Origin: WHTX01 sp038255145
Lineage (GTDB): Bacteria > Actinomycetota > Acidimicrobiia > Acidimicrobiales > CAIXPF01
Length of the DNA stretch: 64,000 nucleotides
NCBI GenBank assembly: GCA_038255145.1
Contig: JBBSLP010000017.1
Location: forward strand, 1 to 64,000
Direction of reading: 5' to 3'
Numbering within the stretch: the first letter of the stretch is position 1; the number at the start of each line of letters is the position of its first letter. The notes under the pieces are model-generated. The model was not told the DNA's origin. It ran no database searches and saw only the letters and a list, made by a program, of their open reading frames with translations. The position numbers were made by a program, and so were the translations under genes. Below are positions 1-7,342 of the stretch, one piece after another.

Positions 1-966
1 CTGGCGGCCCGCGGCGCCCGCTTCGACGTCGCCTCCACCGGCGAGATCGACCTCTGCCTGGAGTGCGGCGCCGATCCGGCCACGTTCTCCTACGGCAACA
101 CCATCAAGAAGCGGGCCGACATCGCCTACGCCTTCGAGCGCGGTGTCCGCCTCTTCGCCTTCGACTCCGAGCAGGAGCTCGAGAAGCTGGCCGAGGCCGC
201 CCCCGGCGCCGAGGTGTTCTGCCGCATCCTGACCTCGAACGAGGGGGCCGACTGGCCGCTCTCACGCAAGTTCGGCTGCGACCTGGACATGGCCGTGGAC
301 CTGTTGGTGGCGGCCAACAAGATGCAGCTGCGCCCAGTGGGGGTGTCGTTCCACGTCGGCTCCCAGCAGCGCAACCCCGCCCAGTGGGACCCGCCCCTGG
401 CCCAGGTGGCGTGGCTGTTCGACGAGCTGCGCGAGAAGGACATCGAGCTCTCGCTCATCAACCTCGGCGGCGGCTTCCCCGCCACCTACCGCCACTCGGT
501 GCCCCCCATCGGGGCCTACGGCGAGGCCATCCGCAAGTCCCTGGGCCGCCACTTCAGCGCCGCGGGTCCCAACCTGCGCATCATCGCCGAGCCCGGTCGC
601 TACCTGGTGGCCGACGCCGGCGTCATCGCGACGGAGGTCGTGCTCGTGGCCCGCAAGGCCTACACCGACGACATCCGCTGGGTGTTCGTCGACATCGGCC
701 GCTTCGGGGGCCTGGCCGAGACCGAGGACGAGGCCATCACCTACTCCATCACCACCCCCCACGACGGGGGCCCGACGGGGCCCGTGGCCATCGCCGGACC
801 GACGTGCGACTCGTTCGACATCATGTACGAGACCACCGAGTACCACCTGCCCCTGGCCCTGACCGAGGGTGACGTGGTCCACATCCAGTCCGCCGGTGCC
901 TACACGTCGTCCTACTCCTCGGTGGGCTTCAACGGCTTCCCCCCGCTGAAGGTCATCTGCATCTGA
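1..966 (+). CDS. Ornithine/lysine/diaminopimelate-type PLP decarboxylase, 5' end cut off
   Basis: Fold-type III PLP decarboxylase of the ornithine decarboxylase group, which releases CO2 from a basic amino acid to give a polyamine precursor in the cytoplasm. The visible 321 residues open at the strand equivalent to FDVAST, so the PLP-lysine motif lies about 20 residues upstream, outside the window. Visible family motifs are HVGSQ (about residue 118), GGGFP (about 157), EPGRYLV (about 197) and the catalytic CDSFD loop (about 270), whose cysteine comes from the partner subunit. The motif set resembles ornithine decarboxylase more than LysA, but the substrate cannot be fixed from sequence alone. 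The reading frame is open from base 1. Confidence 0.88.
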   Translation: MAARGARFDVASTGEIDLCLECGADPATFSYGNTIKKRADIAYAFERGVRLFAFDSEQELEKLAEAAPGAEVFCRILTSNEGADWPLSRKFGCDLDMAVDLLVAANKMQLRPVGVSFHVGSQQRNPAQWDPPLAQVAWLFDELREKDIELSLINLGGGFPATYRHSVPPIGAYGEAIRKSLGRHFSAAGPNLRIIAEPGRYLVADAGVIATEVVLVARKAYTDDIRWVFVDIGRFGGLAETEDEAITYSITTPHDGGPTGPVAIAGPTCDSFDIMYETTEYHLPLALTEGDVVHIQSAGAYTSSYSSVGFNGFPPLKVICI

Positions 967-990
967 CCGTCCACGTCGGCGTCTGACCTG

Positions 991-1015
991 GTTCCCGCCC
1001 CCGGGGACGGGGAAC
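991..1015 (+). terminator. Imperfect GC-rich hairpin after the decarboxylase
   Basis: GTTCCC (991-996) pairs with GGGAAC (1010-1015), and the stem can be extended inward through C and G runs with one bulge. It lies 25 bases after the decarboxylase stop. No T tract follows, as is common for hairpins in high-GC actinobacteria. Confidence 0.35.
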
Positions 1016-1049
1016 ACTGCGGGCGGACGACGATCCGGAGGTCCGACGA

Positions 1050-2138
1050 GTGGCTGCGCAGGGTGGAGGGTTCAAAGGGCTGGTCGGCTACGCCCTCGTA
1101 GCCGTCGGCCTGGTGGGCGGGGTCAAGGCCGACGCCGCGTCGCGGGCGCGGGCCGGGGCTCGAGCGGCAGAGGCCCAGGCGGCCCCTGCGCCCGAGGGAA
1201 AGGTGGCCAGGCTGTTGGACCGGGTCGATGCCGTCCAGCGCCGGTCCAAGGTCCTGGGCTTCGTCTTCGCCGTCATCAAGAAGTTCGGTGACGACGGCGC
1301 CGGCCGGCTGGCCGCGCTGGTGGCCTACTACGGCTTCTTCTCCATCTTCCCCCTGACCATGGCGCTGTCGGCCATCCTCGGCCTGGTCCTCGAGCGCAAC
1401 GAGACCTGGCGCGTCAAGGTGCAGGACACCCTCAGTGGCCAGGTCCCCTTCATCGGCGACAAGCTCTCCCAGGGCACGCTCACCGGGAGCGGGCTGGCCC
1501 TGGTCGTGGGCCTGGCTGTGGCCCTGTGGGCGGGCCTGTCGGCCATCGACGCCGTGCAGAACGGGCTCAACAACGTGTGGGCCGTGCCCCGGGTGGAGTG
1601 GCCCAACGTCGTCGAACGCCGGGCCCGCAGCATCCTCATGCTCGTCGTCGTCGGCGGTGGCCTAGCGGCGGCCACGGTGGGCACGTCACTGCTGTCGGCC
1701 CTGCCCCTGGGTCCCTTCGCCGGCGTCGGGCTGGCGGTGGCCTCGGCCGCGGTCAACGTGGGCCTGTACCTGGTGTCCTTCAAGGTGTTGTGCGACCGCG
1801 ACCTGCCCTGGGGGGCGCTGTGGCCGGGGGCGGTGCTGGCCGGCGTGGGCACGTGGCTGCTGCAGAACGGCTTCGCCAGCTTCCTGCTCCGCAACCCCGA
1901 CGACGCCAAGGGCACCTACGGCGACTTCGCCAGCGTGATCGCCCTGCTGTCGTGGTTCTTCTTCATCGCCCAGGTCACCATGTTCGGGGCCCAGATCAAC
2001 ATGGTGCGCCACCAGAAGCTGTGGCCCCGCAGCCTCACCGGTCGCAACCTGACCGAAGCCGACACGAGGGCGTACACGGCCTACGCCCGCGCCGAGACCC
2101 GCATCGAGGGTCAGCAGGTCGACGTCAGGCTCCCGTGA
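1050..2138 (+). CDS. YihY/BrkB-family integral membrane protein
   Basis: A 362-residue protein of the YihY/virulence factor BrkB family. These are polytopic inner-membrane proteins; some were once called ribonuclease BN by mistake, and the molecular role is still unclear. An Ala/Arg-rich N-terminal region with one hydrophobic stretch is followed from about residue 85 by the family signature around LAALVAYYGFFSIFPL and then five further hydrophobic segments. The conserved YGDFASVIALLSWFFF segment near the C-terminus is typical. The GTG start is supported by GGAGG eight bases upstream. It stands alone between a hairpin and a small membrane peptide gene. The N-terminal extension of about 80 residues is longer than in most members. 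Confidence 0.87.
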   Translation: MAAQGGGFKGLVGYALVAVGLVGGVKADAASRARAGARAAEAQAAPAPEGKVARLLDRVDAVQRRSKVLGFVFAVIKKFGDDGAGRLAALVAYYGFFSIFPLTMALSAILGLVLERNETWRVKVQDTLSGQVPFIGDKLSQGTLTGSGLALVVGLAVALWAGLSAIDAVQNGLNNVWAVPRVEWPNVVERRARSILMLVVVGGGLAAATVGTSLLSALPLGPFAGVGLAVASAAVNVGLYLVSFKVLCDRDLPWGALWPGAVLAGVGTWLLQNGFASFLLRNPDDAKGTYGDFASVIALLSWFFFIAQVTMFGAQINMVRHQKLWPRSLTGRNLTEADTRAYTAYARAETRIEGQQVDVRLP

Positions 2139-2179
2139 CCGGGTCGTGGCGATGGCGTCGATCCGGAGCCGTGCCGGCG

Positions 2180-2185
2180 TAGGCT
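2180..2185 (+). promoter_or_regulatory. Candidate -10 element TAGGCT for the 51-residue membrane peptide gene
   Basis: TAGGCT matches the TANNNT actinobacterial -10 pattern. It would start transcription near 2192, leaving a short leader that contains GAGGAGG at 2214-2220. No clear -35 box is visible. Confidence 0.3.
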
Positions 2186-2227
2186 GACCGGCGGTACCTA
2201 CCGGTTCGCGGTCGAGGAGGCCAAGCC

Positions 2228-2383
2228 GTGCTGGAGCTGCTCCTGACCGACATCGGACCTGGTCGCAAGCCCCGTCGAGACCCCGAGTCGACGACCTGGG
2301 CCCTCGTCGCCCTGGCTGCGGGAGTGGTGGCTGCGGTGGCCGCCGGTCAGCTGGGTCGACGTCGTCGCGTCGCCGCCCGCTGA
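2228..2383 (+). CDS. Small single-pass membrane peptide, 51 residues
   Basis: This short frame begins with GTG and has a near-perfect Shine-Dalgarno GAGGAGG seven bases upstream. The product has a charged N-terminal half (KPRRD), one hydrophobic segment of about 20 Ala/Val/Leu/Gly residues (residues 24-41) and an Arg-rich cytoplasmic tail (RRRR), as expected for a small inner-membrane protein with its C-terminus inside. Third positions are almost all G or C, like the neighbouring genes. It resembles no family I can name. The strong ribosome site and codon use are the reasons for calling it real. Confidence 0.55.
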   Translation: MLELLLTDIGPGRKPRRDPESTTWALVALAAGVVAAVAAGQLGRRRRVAAR

Positions 2384-2390
2384 CGGCGCC

Positions 2391-2417
2391 TACGGCCCCT
2401 ACCGCCCCTACCGCCCC
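2391..2417. repeat. Three tandem 9-base units (TACSGCCCC)
   Basis: Units at 2391-2399, 2400-2408 and 2409-2417 read TACGGCCCC, TACCGCCCC and TACCGCCCC. The array ends just before the stop codon of the leftward gene at 2421. Confidence 0.6.
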
Positions 2418-2420
2418 TGA

Positions 2421-3308
2421 TCAGGGTGCCGCCGCGTCCTGGGCCTCGTCGGTCGCCTCGTCAGCGACGGGTACGGCCCGATCCCAATCGAGGTAGGCCC
2501 GACTCGACGTCACCCGGTCGGAACCATCGAGTGTCAGCACCAACGCGCCGTGGGTCCGCAGCTGCGGGCCCTGTCCGGCCTCGCGGCCCTCGAGGCTGAT
2601 GCGCATGGCCAGGGTGCGGCCCTGGCCGATCACATCGAGCACGGTCATGCGCCGGTCGGGTCGGGGAAGGCGCAGGGCCAACGCGGCGTCGGCCGCTTCG
2701 AGCGCGGCCCGGCCCCGCAACCCCGCTCCGGGGCGCAGGGCCGATTCGATCACGCAGTCCTCGTCGTACAGGGCCTGGTCGGCCAGCACCGGATCCCACG
2801 ACCAGCTCCCGGCCAGGTGTTCGGCCAGGGTCCGGTAGAAGGTCTGGCTGCGCACCTCGTCGTCGGCGTCAGGTGCGGCAGTGGTGAGGATCTGCGGACG
2901 GGGGGAACGGGCCCACAGGTCGTCGAGGCCGTCGTCGGGGCGACGGGCGTCCCAGCGCAGCCAGGCCTGTTCCCGGGCGATGCCCCCCTCGGCATCGAGC
3001 TGCCACCACAGCAGGGCCGGGGTGGCCATGGGGCAGGGATCGACGCTGGAGGAGCCCCGCACCAGGCACTCGAGGACGGCCCGGTCGTCGAGCTCGAGGA
3101 TGGCCAGCACCTCGATGGTGTGGTTGGGGATGCGGGTGAAAAGGCGGGCCTCGACCTCCTGGCGGGGCTCGATCCCCACCACCCGTGACGAGGGGTCGGT
3201 CAGGTCCTCGCTGATGGCGTCGCTCGAGTACAACTCGGCCACCATGGCCACGGGACCTGTGGCCCACAGGTCGCTGAAGCGTTGGGCCAGGGCGACGGTT
3301 CCAGCCAT
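2421..3308 (-). CDS. Tandem NTF2-fold (SnoaL-like) protein
   Basis: A 295-residue soluble protein that looks like two NTF2/SnoaL-type alpha+beta modules in a row, about residues 1-130 and 150-280. Each begins with a helix and a segment such as LAQRFSDLWATG or FYRTLAEHLAG, then an aspartate-rich turn and four or five strands. The closing strands repeat a YLDWDRA/WLRWDAR type motif. Members of this fold range from ketosteroid isomerases and polyketide cyclases to non-enzymatic ligand binders; no catalytic set can be assigned here. The ATG start is supported by TAAGGT six bases upstream. It is divergent from the flavin oxidoreductase gene at 3346 and shares its promoter region. Confidence 0.6.
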   Translation of the reverse strand: MAGTVALAQRFSDLWATGPVAMVAELYSSDAISEDLTDPSSRVVGIEPRQEVEARLFTRIPNHTIEVLAILELDDRAVLECLVRGSSSVDPCPMATPALLWWQLDAEGGIAREQAWLRWDARRPDDGLDDLWARSPRPQILTTAAPDADDEVRSQTFYRTLAEHLAGSWSWDPVLADQALYDEDCVIESALRPGAGLRGRAALEAADAALALRLPRPDRRMTVLDVIGQGRTLAMRISLEGREAGQGPQLRTHGALVLTLDGSDRVTSSRAYLDWDRAVPVADEATDEAQDAAAP

Positions 3309-3314
3309 CCTGCG

Positions 3315-3320
3315 ACCTTA
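3315..3320 (-). promoter_or_regulatory. Candidate -10 element TAAGGT (leaderless) for the NTF2-fold gene
   Basis: Read on the minus strand this is TAAGGT, ending six bases before the ATG at 3308. That spacing would place the transcript start at or near the start codon. Confidence 0.4.
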
Positions 3321-3332
3321 GGCACGCGCGGA

Positions 3333-3338
3333 TAGGGT
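3333..3338 (+). promoter_or_regulatory. Candidate -10 element TAGGGT (leaderless) for the flavin oxidoreductase gene
   Basis: TAGGGT ends seven bases before the ATG at 3346, and no Shine-Dalgarno sequence is present, consistent with a leaderless mRNA. Confidence 0.45.
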
Positions 3339-3345
3339 CCACGCC

Positions 3346-4470
3346 ATGCGGACCAAGGTGTGCGAGATGCTGGGGATCGAGTTCCCCATCCTGGCCTTCA
3401 GCCACTGCCGCGACGTCGTCGCCGCGGTGACCCGGGCCGGTGGGTTCGGGGTGCTGGGCGCGGCGGGGCACAGCGACGAGGACCTCGACATCGACCTCAC
3501 CTGGATCGAGGAGCACGTAGGGGACAAGCCCTACGGCGTGGACTTCATCGTCCCCGCCAAGTACCTGGGCTCGGACGAGGGCGGCTTCGACGTGAAGCAC
3601 CTCGAGGACCTGATCCCGGCCGGGCACCGGGCCTTCCTGGCCGACATGCTCGAGCGCTACCAGGTGCCCGAGCTGCCCGCCGGCGAGGGTCGCACCCTCG
3701 ACGATTCCCCCATGTCCATGAACAAGGCTGCCCACCAGATGGACATCGTGTTCGGCCACCGGCCCGCCCTGGTGGTCAACGCCCTGGGCCCGCCCCCCGG
3801 CGAGATGGTCGAGCGGGCCCACGCCCTGGGCATCAAGGTCGGCGCCCTCGCCGGCAAGAAGGCCCACGCCGTGCGCCACGTGGCCGCCGGGGTCGACCTC
3901 ATCATCGCCCAGGGCCACGAGGCCGGCGGGCACACCGGTGAGATCGGCACCATGGTGCTCGTGCCCGAGATCGTGGACGCCGTGGCCCCCATCCCCGTGG
4001 TCGCCGCCGGCGGCATCGGCTCGGGCCGCCAGTTCGCCGCCGCCCTGGCCCTCGGCGCCGAGGGCGTGTGGTGCGGGTCCATCTGGCTGACCACGGAAGA
4101 GGCCGAGACCCACCCCACGGTGAAGCAGAAGTTCCTCGACGCCACCTCGTCGGACACCCTGCGCTCGCGCTCGCGCACCGGCAAGCCCGCCCGCCAGATC
4201 CGCTGTGCGTGGACCGACGAGTGGGAGGGCCCGAACTCGCCCGGCCCCCTGGGCATGCCCCTGCAGCCCGTGCTCACCGCCGCGGCCGAGCGTCGGATCG
4301 CCCGGGCCGCGGTCGACCCCAACTCGCCCGCCGCCCCGCTGGCCGGCTACTTCGTGGGCCAGATCGTGGGTTCGATGAACCAGGTCAAGCCCACCACCCG
4401 GGTGGTGCTGGAGATGGTGGACGAGTTCATCGACGCCGCCCTGCGCATGCAGGCCATCCTGGCTGACTGA
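3346..4470 (+). CDS. NAD(P)H-dependent flavin oxidoreductase / nitronate monooxygenase family
   Basis: A 374-residue FMN-dependent TIM-barrel enzyme of the 2-nitropropane dioxygenase family, cytoplasmic. Members oxidise nitronates or act as NAD(P)H:quinone or enoyl reductases. The N-terminus shows the expected PILAFSHCRDVVAAVTRAGGFGVLG strand-helix. AQGHEAGGHTG at about residue 190 carries the active-site histidine, and VVAAGGIGSG followed by ALGAEGVWCG binds FMN phosphate. The substrate is unknown. A PPOX-type F420 or flavin protein gene follows 40 bases downstream on the same strand, suggesting a small redox cluster. Confidence 0.87.
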   Translation: MRTKVCEMLGIEFPILAFSHCRDVVAAVTRAGGFGVLGAAGHSDEDLDIDLTWIEEHVGDKPYGVDFIVPAKYLGSDEGGFDVKHLEDLIPAGHRAFLADMLERYQVPELPAGEGRTLDDSPMSMNKAAHQMDIVFGHRPALVVNALGPPPGEMVERAHALGIKVGALAGKKAHAVRHVAAGVDLIIAQGHEAGGHTGEIGTMVLVPEIVDAVAPIPVVAAGGIGSGRQFAAALALGAEGVWCGSIWLTTEEAETHPTVKQKFLDATSSDTLRSRSRTGKPARQIRCAWTDEWEGPNSPGPLGMPLQPVLTAAAERRIARAAVDPNSPAAPLAGYFVGQIVGSMNQVKPTTRVVLEMVDEFIDAALRMQAILAD

Positions 4471-4497
4471 ACCCCGATGGCGGCTCGGGCCCAGGGC

Positions 4498-4503
4498 TAC
4501 GGT
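4498..4503 (+). promoter_or_regulatory. Candidate -10 element TACGGT supporting the start at 4510
   Basis: TACGGT ends six bases before ATG 4510. It favours that start over the in-frame ATG at 4477, which has no ribosome site. Confidence 0.35.
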
Positions 4504-4509
4504 GACGCC

Positions 4510-4893
4510 ATGCTCGACGACGCCGCCCGCACCCTGGCCCAGGGGGCCAACTTCGCCGCCTTCACCACCCTGCTCAAGGACGGCCAGCCCCAGACCCACG
4601 TCATGTGGGTCGACGCCGATGACGAGCACGTGCTCATCAACACCGAGCTGCACCGCCAGAAGGCCAAGAACGTGGCCCGGGACCCCCGGGTGACCGTGGC
4701 CCTCATCAACGCCGGCAACCCCTACGACTTCGTCGAGGTCCGGGGTCACGTGGTCGAGGTGGTGCGGGGCCCCGAGGCCCGCGCGCACATCGACGAGCTG
4801 TCCCAGAAGTACACGGGCCACCCCTACCAGGGCGACATCGGCTCGGAGCGGGTCATCCTGCGCATCGCCCCCGACCGCATCGTCGGCCGCTGA
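4510..4893 (+). CDS. PPOX-class (pyridoxamine 5'-phosphate oxidase fold) F420-dependent oxidoreductase
   Basis: A 127-residue split-barrel protein. The pattern AAFTTLLKDGQPQTHVMWVDADDEHVLINTE followed by RQKAKNVARDPRVTVAL is typical of actinobacterial PPOX-class F420-binding reductases, small homodimers that use F420H2 or a flavin to reduce unsaturated or haem-derived substrates. The Lys/Arg-rich segment RQKAKN is where members bind cofactor phosphate. The upstream in-frame ATG at 4477 would add 11 residues outside the family pattern; ATG 4510 is preferred because the family alignment begins here and a TACGGT element lies just upstream. Substrate unknown. Confidence 0.85.
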   Translation: MLDDAARTLAQGANFAAFTTLLKDGQPQTHVMWVDADDEHVLINTELHRQKAKNVARDPRVTVALINAGNPYDFVEVRGHVVEVVRGPEARAHIDELSQKYTGHPYQGDIGSERVILRIAPDRIVGR

Positions 4894-4927
4894 GCGTCGG
4901 TCGTCCGGCGGCGGTGAGCTGGCGGCC

Positions 4928-5884
4928 GTGATCGACCTCGACGACGTGCGGCTGGCCGCGGGGCGCCTGGCCGGCGTGGCCCACCGCACCCCGGTGCTCA
5001 CGTCGCGGACCCTCGACGGGCTGGTGGATGCCCAGGTCTTCCTCAAGGCCGAGCCCTTCCAGGTCACCGGCTCGTTCAAGATCCGCGGCGCCACCAACAA
5101 GCTGGCCGCCCTGGGTCCCGAGGGCCGGTCCCGGGGTGTGGTGGCCGTGTCCTCGGGCAACCACGCCGCGGCGGTGGCCTACGCGGCCCGGCTGTTCGGC
5201 ACCTCGGCCACCGTGGTCATGCCCACCGACGCCCCCGCGGGAAAGCGGGCGGCCACCGAGGGCTACGGCGCCACCGTGGTGCCCTATGACCGCTACCGGG
5301 AACGGCGCGAGGACGTGGCCGACCGGCTGGTGGCCGAGACGGGCGCGGCCCTGGTGCGGCCCTACGACGACTGGGACGTGATGGCCGGTCAGGGGACGGT
5401 GGCCCTCGAGCTCATCGAGGACGTGGGTCGCCTCGACACCCTGGTGGTGTGCGTGGGCGGCGGCGGGCTCATCGCCGGCTGCGCGACCGTGGCCAAGGCC
5501 CTGCTGGCCGGCGTCGAGGTGGTGGGAGCCGAGCCCGAGGCCGGCGACGACACCCGCCGGTCCCTACTGGCCGGCCACCGGGTGCAGCTGGCCGAGGTGC
5601 CCCGCACCATCGCCGACGGCCAGGCCGTCGACCAGCCCGGGGAGCTGACATTCGAGGTGAACCGGCGCCTGGTGGACCGGGTGGTCACCGCCAGCGACGA
5701 CGAGATCCGCCACGCCATGCGCTTCTGCTTCGAGCGCCTGCGGGTGGTGGTCGAACCGTCGGGCGCCTGCGCCCTGGCCGCGGTGCTGGCCGGCCGCCTG
5801 GGTGGGGCACCCGGCCGCCGGGTGGGCATCACCCTGTCGGGCGGCAACGTCGATGTGGCCCGCTTCGCGTCGCTGATGAGCTGA
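4928..5884 (+). CDS. Threonine/serine dehydratase-like PLP enzyme
   Basis: A 318-residue fold-type II PLP enzyme of the threonine dehydratase group (threonine or serine ammonia-lyase, serine racemase or hydroxyaspartate lyase). K51 in GSFKIRG is the Schiff-base lysine, SSGNHAAAVAYAA is the substrate-carboxylate loop, GGGGLIAG binds the PLP phosphate, and the protein ends with LSGGNVD. There is no C-terminal ACT domain, so it matches catabolic or racemase-like short forms rather than the feedback-regulated biosynthetic IlvA. The GTG start lies 34 bases after the PPOX gene. It is convergent with the lipoprotein gene at 5917. The exact substrate is not determinable. Confidence 0.85.
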   Translation: MIDLDDVRLAAGRLAGVAHRTPVLTSRTLDGLVDAQVFLKAEPFQVTGSFKIRGATNKLAALGPEGRSRGVVAVSSGNHAAAVAYAARLFGTSATVVMPTDAPAGKRAATEGYGATVVPYDRYRERREDVADRLVAETGAALVRPYDDWDVMAGQGTVALELIEDVGRLDTLVVCVGGGGLIAGCATVAKALLAGVEVVGAEPEAGDDTRRSLLAGHRVQLAEVPRTIADGQAVDQPGELTFEVNRRLVDRVVTASDDEIRHAMRFCFERLRVVVEPSGACALAAVLAGRLGGAPGRRVGITLSGGNVDVARFASLMS

Positions 5885-5916
5885 ACCGGTCGAGCTGACC
5901 CGCCCACACCCGGCCG

Positions 5917-6933
5917 TCAGCCCAGGGCGGACTGGATCTCGGCCACGGTGCGGGCCATGCCGTCGTCGTCGCCGCCGGCGGGCAGGGCCACCAGGTGACC
6001 TGTGGCCGGGTCGACGGTCAACCCGGCCAGGGCCAGGTTGGGCACGTCGGCCTGGTGCAACTGGTAGGGGTGGTCGGCCGCGGCCAGGGCGTCGGCGAAG
6101 CTGAGGGCCACCTCGGGGGGCAGGTCCAGGGCATCGGCGGTCCCCTGCAACAGGGTCACGGGCACGGCCGAGGCCTCGAGTTGGGCGAAGGGGTTCCACG
6201 CCCCCGTGGCCGGCGGACCCTGGGGGCCGCCGTAGCGGTCGTAATCGCCGGCGATGCCCACCACCGCGTGCACGGGTCGGCTGGGTGCCGGCGCCGGGCA
6301 GTCGCCGGTGTCGACCGCGGCTGTGGCCCACGGCCCACCCAGGCCCTCGCCCACGGCGACCACGGCACCGAAGGCGAAGCCGGCCAGCACGATGGGACCG
6401 GGCTCGCCCACCCGGCGGGCCACGAAGTCCCCGATGGCGCCCACGGCGCACCGCACCTCGGCGGCGGGCTCGTTGAGGGGAGCCTGGTAGTTGGGCACGG
6501 CCACCACCACCCCGGTGGCGGCCAGGGCCGCGGCGACCGGGCCGAACAACGATTTGTCCGACGCCCGTCCGGGGAAGAGCACCACCAGGGAGGGGGCGGC
6601 GGCCACGGCCAGGGGACGGTAGAGGTCGAAGGCCCGCTGCGAGCCGGTGAAGGGCACGTTGGCCACGATGGCGATGCGGTCGGCGTACCCCGTGGGTGGG
6701 GGGATGGTGACGGGGGCGGCCTCCGGGGCGGACTGGGGGAAGGTGGCCACCGTCAGCGAGCGGGTGGTCACCGGCGGGGCGGGATCGCCTGACGCGCACC
6801 CGGCCGACAACCCGCCCACGACGATGGCGAGGACGGCCACCGCCCCGCGTCGCAACGGCCTGGGGATCACCTGCTGCCTGCCGCCCACCGCCGACCTTTC
6901 GCCCGTCTGTTCCACTCGCGAGCAGTTCTTCAC
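5917..6933 (-). CDS. Lipoprotein with alpha/beta-hydrolase fold, catalytic serine apparently replaced
   Basis: A predicted exported lipoprotein. Arg-rich basic residues, a hydrophobic stretch and a lipobox LSAGC (cysteine 46 from the GTG at 6933) are followed by a Pro/Ala-rich linker and then an alpha/beta-hydrolase domain: strand SLVVLFPG, an oxyanion-type loop, and the nucleophile elbow after IVLAG. The elbow reads G-F-A-F-G (185-189) where the family has G-x-S-x-G; residue 187 is Ala (GCC at 6373-6375 on the minus strand). A late His near DPATGHLVAL could be the remaining histidine. It may therefore be a binding protein rather than an esterase. The start is uncertain: a GTG at 6888 (residue 16) would give a more usual signal peptide. 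Confidence 0.68.
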   Translation of the reverse strand: MKNCSRVEQTGERSAVGGRQQVIPRPLRRGAVAVLAIVVGGLSAGCASGDPAPPVTTRSLTVATFPQSAPEAAPVTIPPPTGYADRIAIVANVPFTGSQRAFDLYRPLAVAAAPSLVVLFPGRASDKSLFGPVAAALAATGVVVAVPNYQAPLNEPAAEVRCAVGAIGDFVARRVGEPGPIVLAGFAFGAVVAVGEGLGGPWATAAVDTGDCPAPAPSRPVHAVVGIAGDYDRYGGPQGPPATGAWNPFAQLEASAVPVTLLQGTADALDLPPEVALSFADALAAADHPYQLHQADVPNLALAGLTVDPATGHLVALPAGGDDDGMARTVAEIQSALG

Positions 6934-7342
6934 CCGTTCATGACCAGTTCGATGTCACCCACCGGACATGCTCAACCGAACTGGGATCACGATACGGCGA
7001 CGGACGTCTCGTCCGTGTTCTGCGGGCGTCGGACCGCAGGTGGAACACCGCCAGCCGGAGATGTGCCAGTTCGGGCCGGGTGTCGCCTCTTTGCTGTCTG
7101 ATCGGGGATGGCATCGGTCGTCGGGGCGGCCTCGCGCGATTGCATGACGGACGGGCGAAATTGGGTGAGCCCCCTCCCCAAGGTCGGGGGAGGCGCCGGT
7201 AAGGTGACCTCCATCTGACCGGGCGGGGGGCGGATCCCCCGGCACGATGTCGAACGGCCACGGCGGTGGCTGCGACGTCGCCCGTCCCTCCCCATCGAGG
7301 GCGCGGTCAGGTTGCTCGACTTCGATGGCGGGGAGCTTGTAG
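6934..7342. other. Divergent intergenic region with two GC hairpins
   Basis: A 409-base region between the leftward lipoprotein gene and the rightward secreted-protein gene. No convincing gene is seen. Two stems stand out on the approach to 7343: CCTCCCC (7173-7179) with GGGGAGG (7187-7193), and GGGGG (7226-7230) with CCCCC (7236-7240). They could shape the 5' leader of the secreted-protein mRNA. I do not recognise a known riboswitch. Confidence 0.4.

Noticed and set aside
2869..5160. A 763-codon minus-strand frame opposite the flavin oxidoreductase and PPOX genes
   Set aside because: Shadow of three well-supported plus-strand enzymes; product has no recognisable domain.
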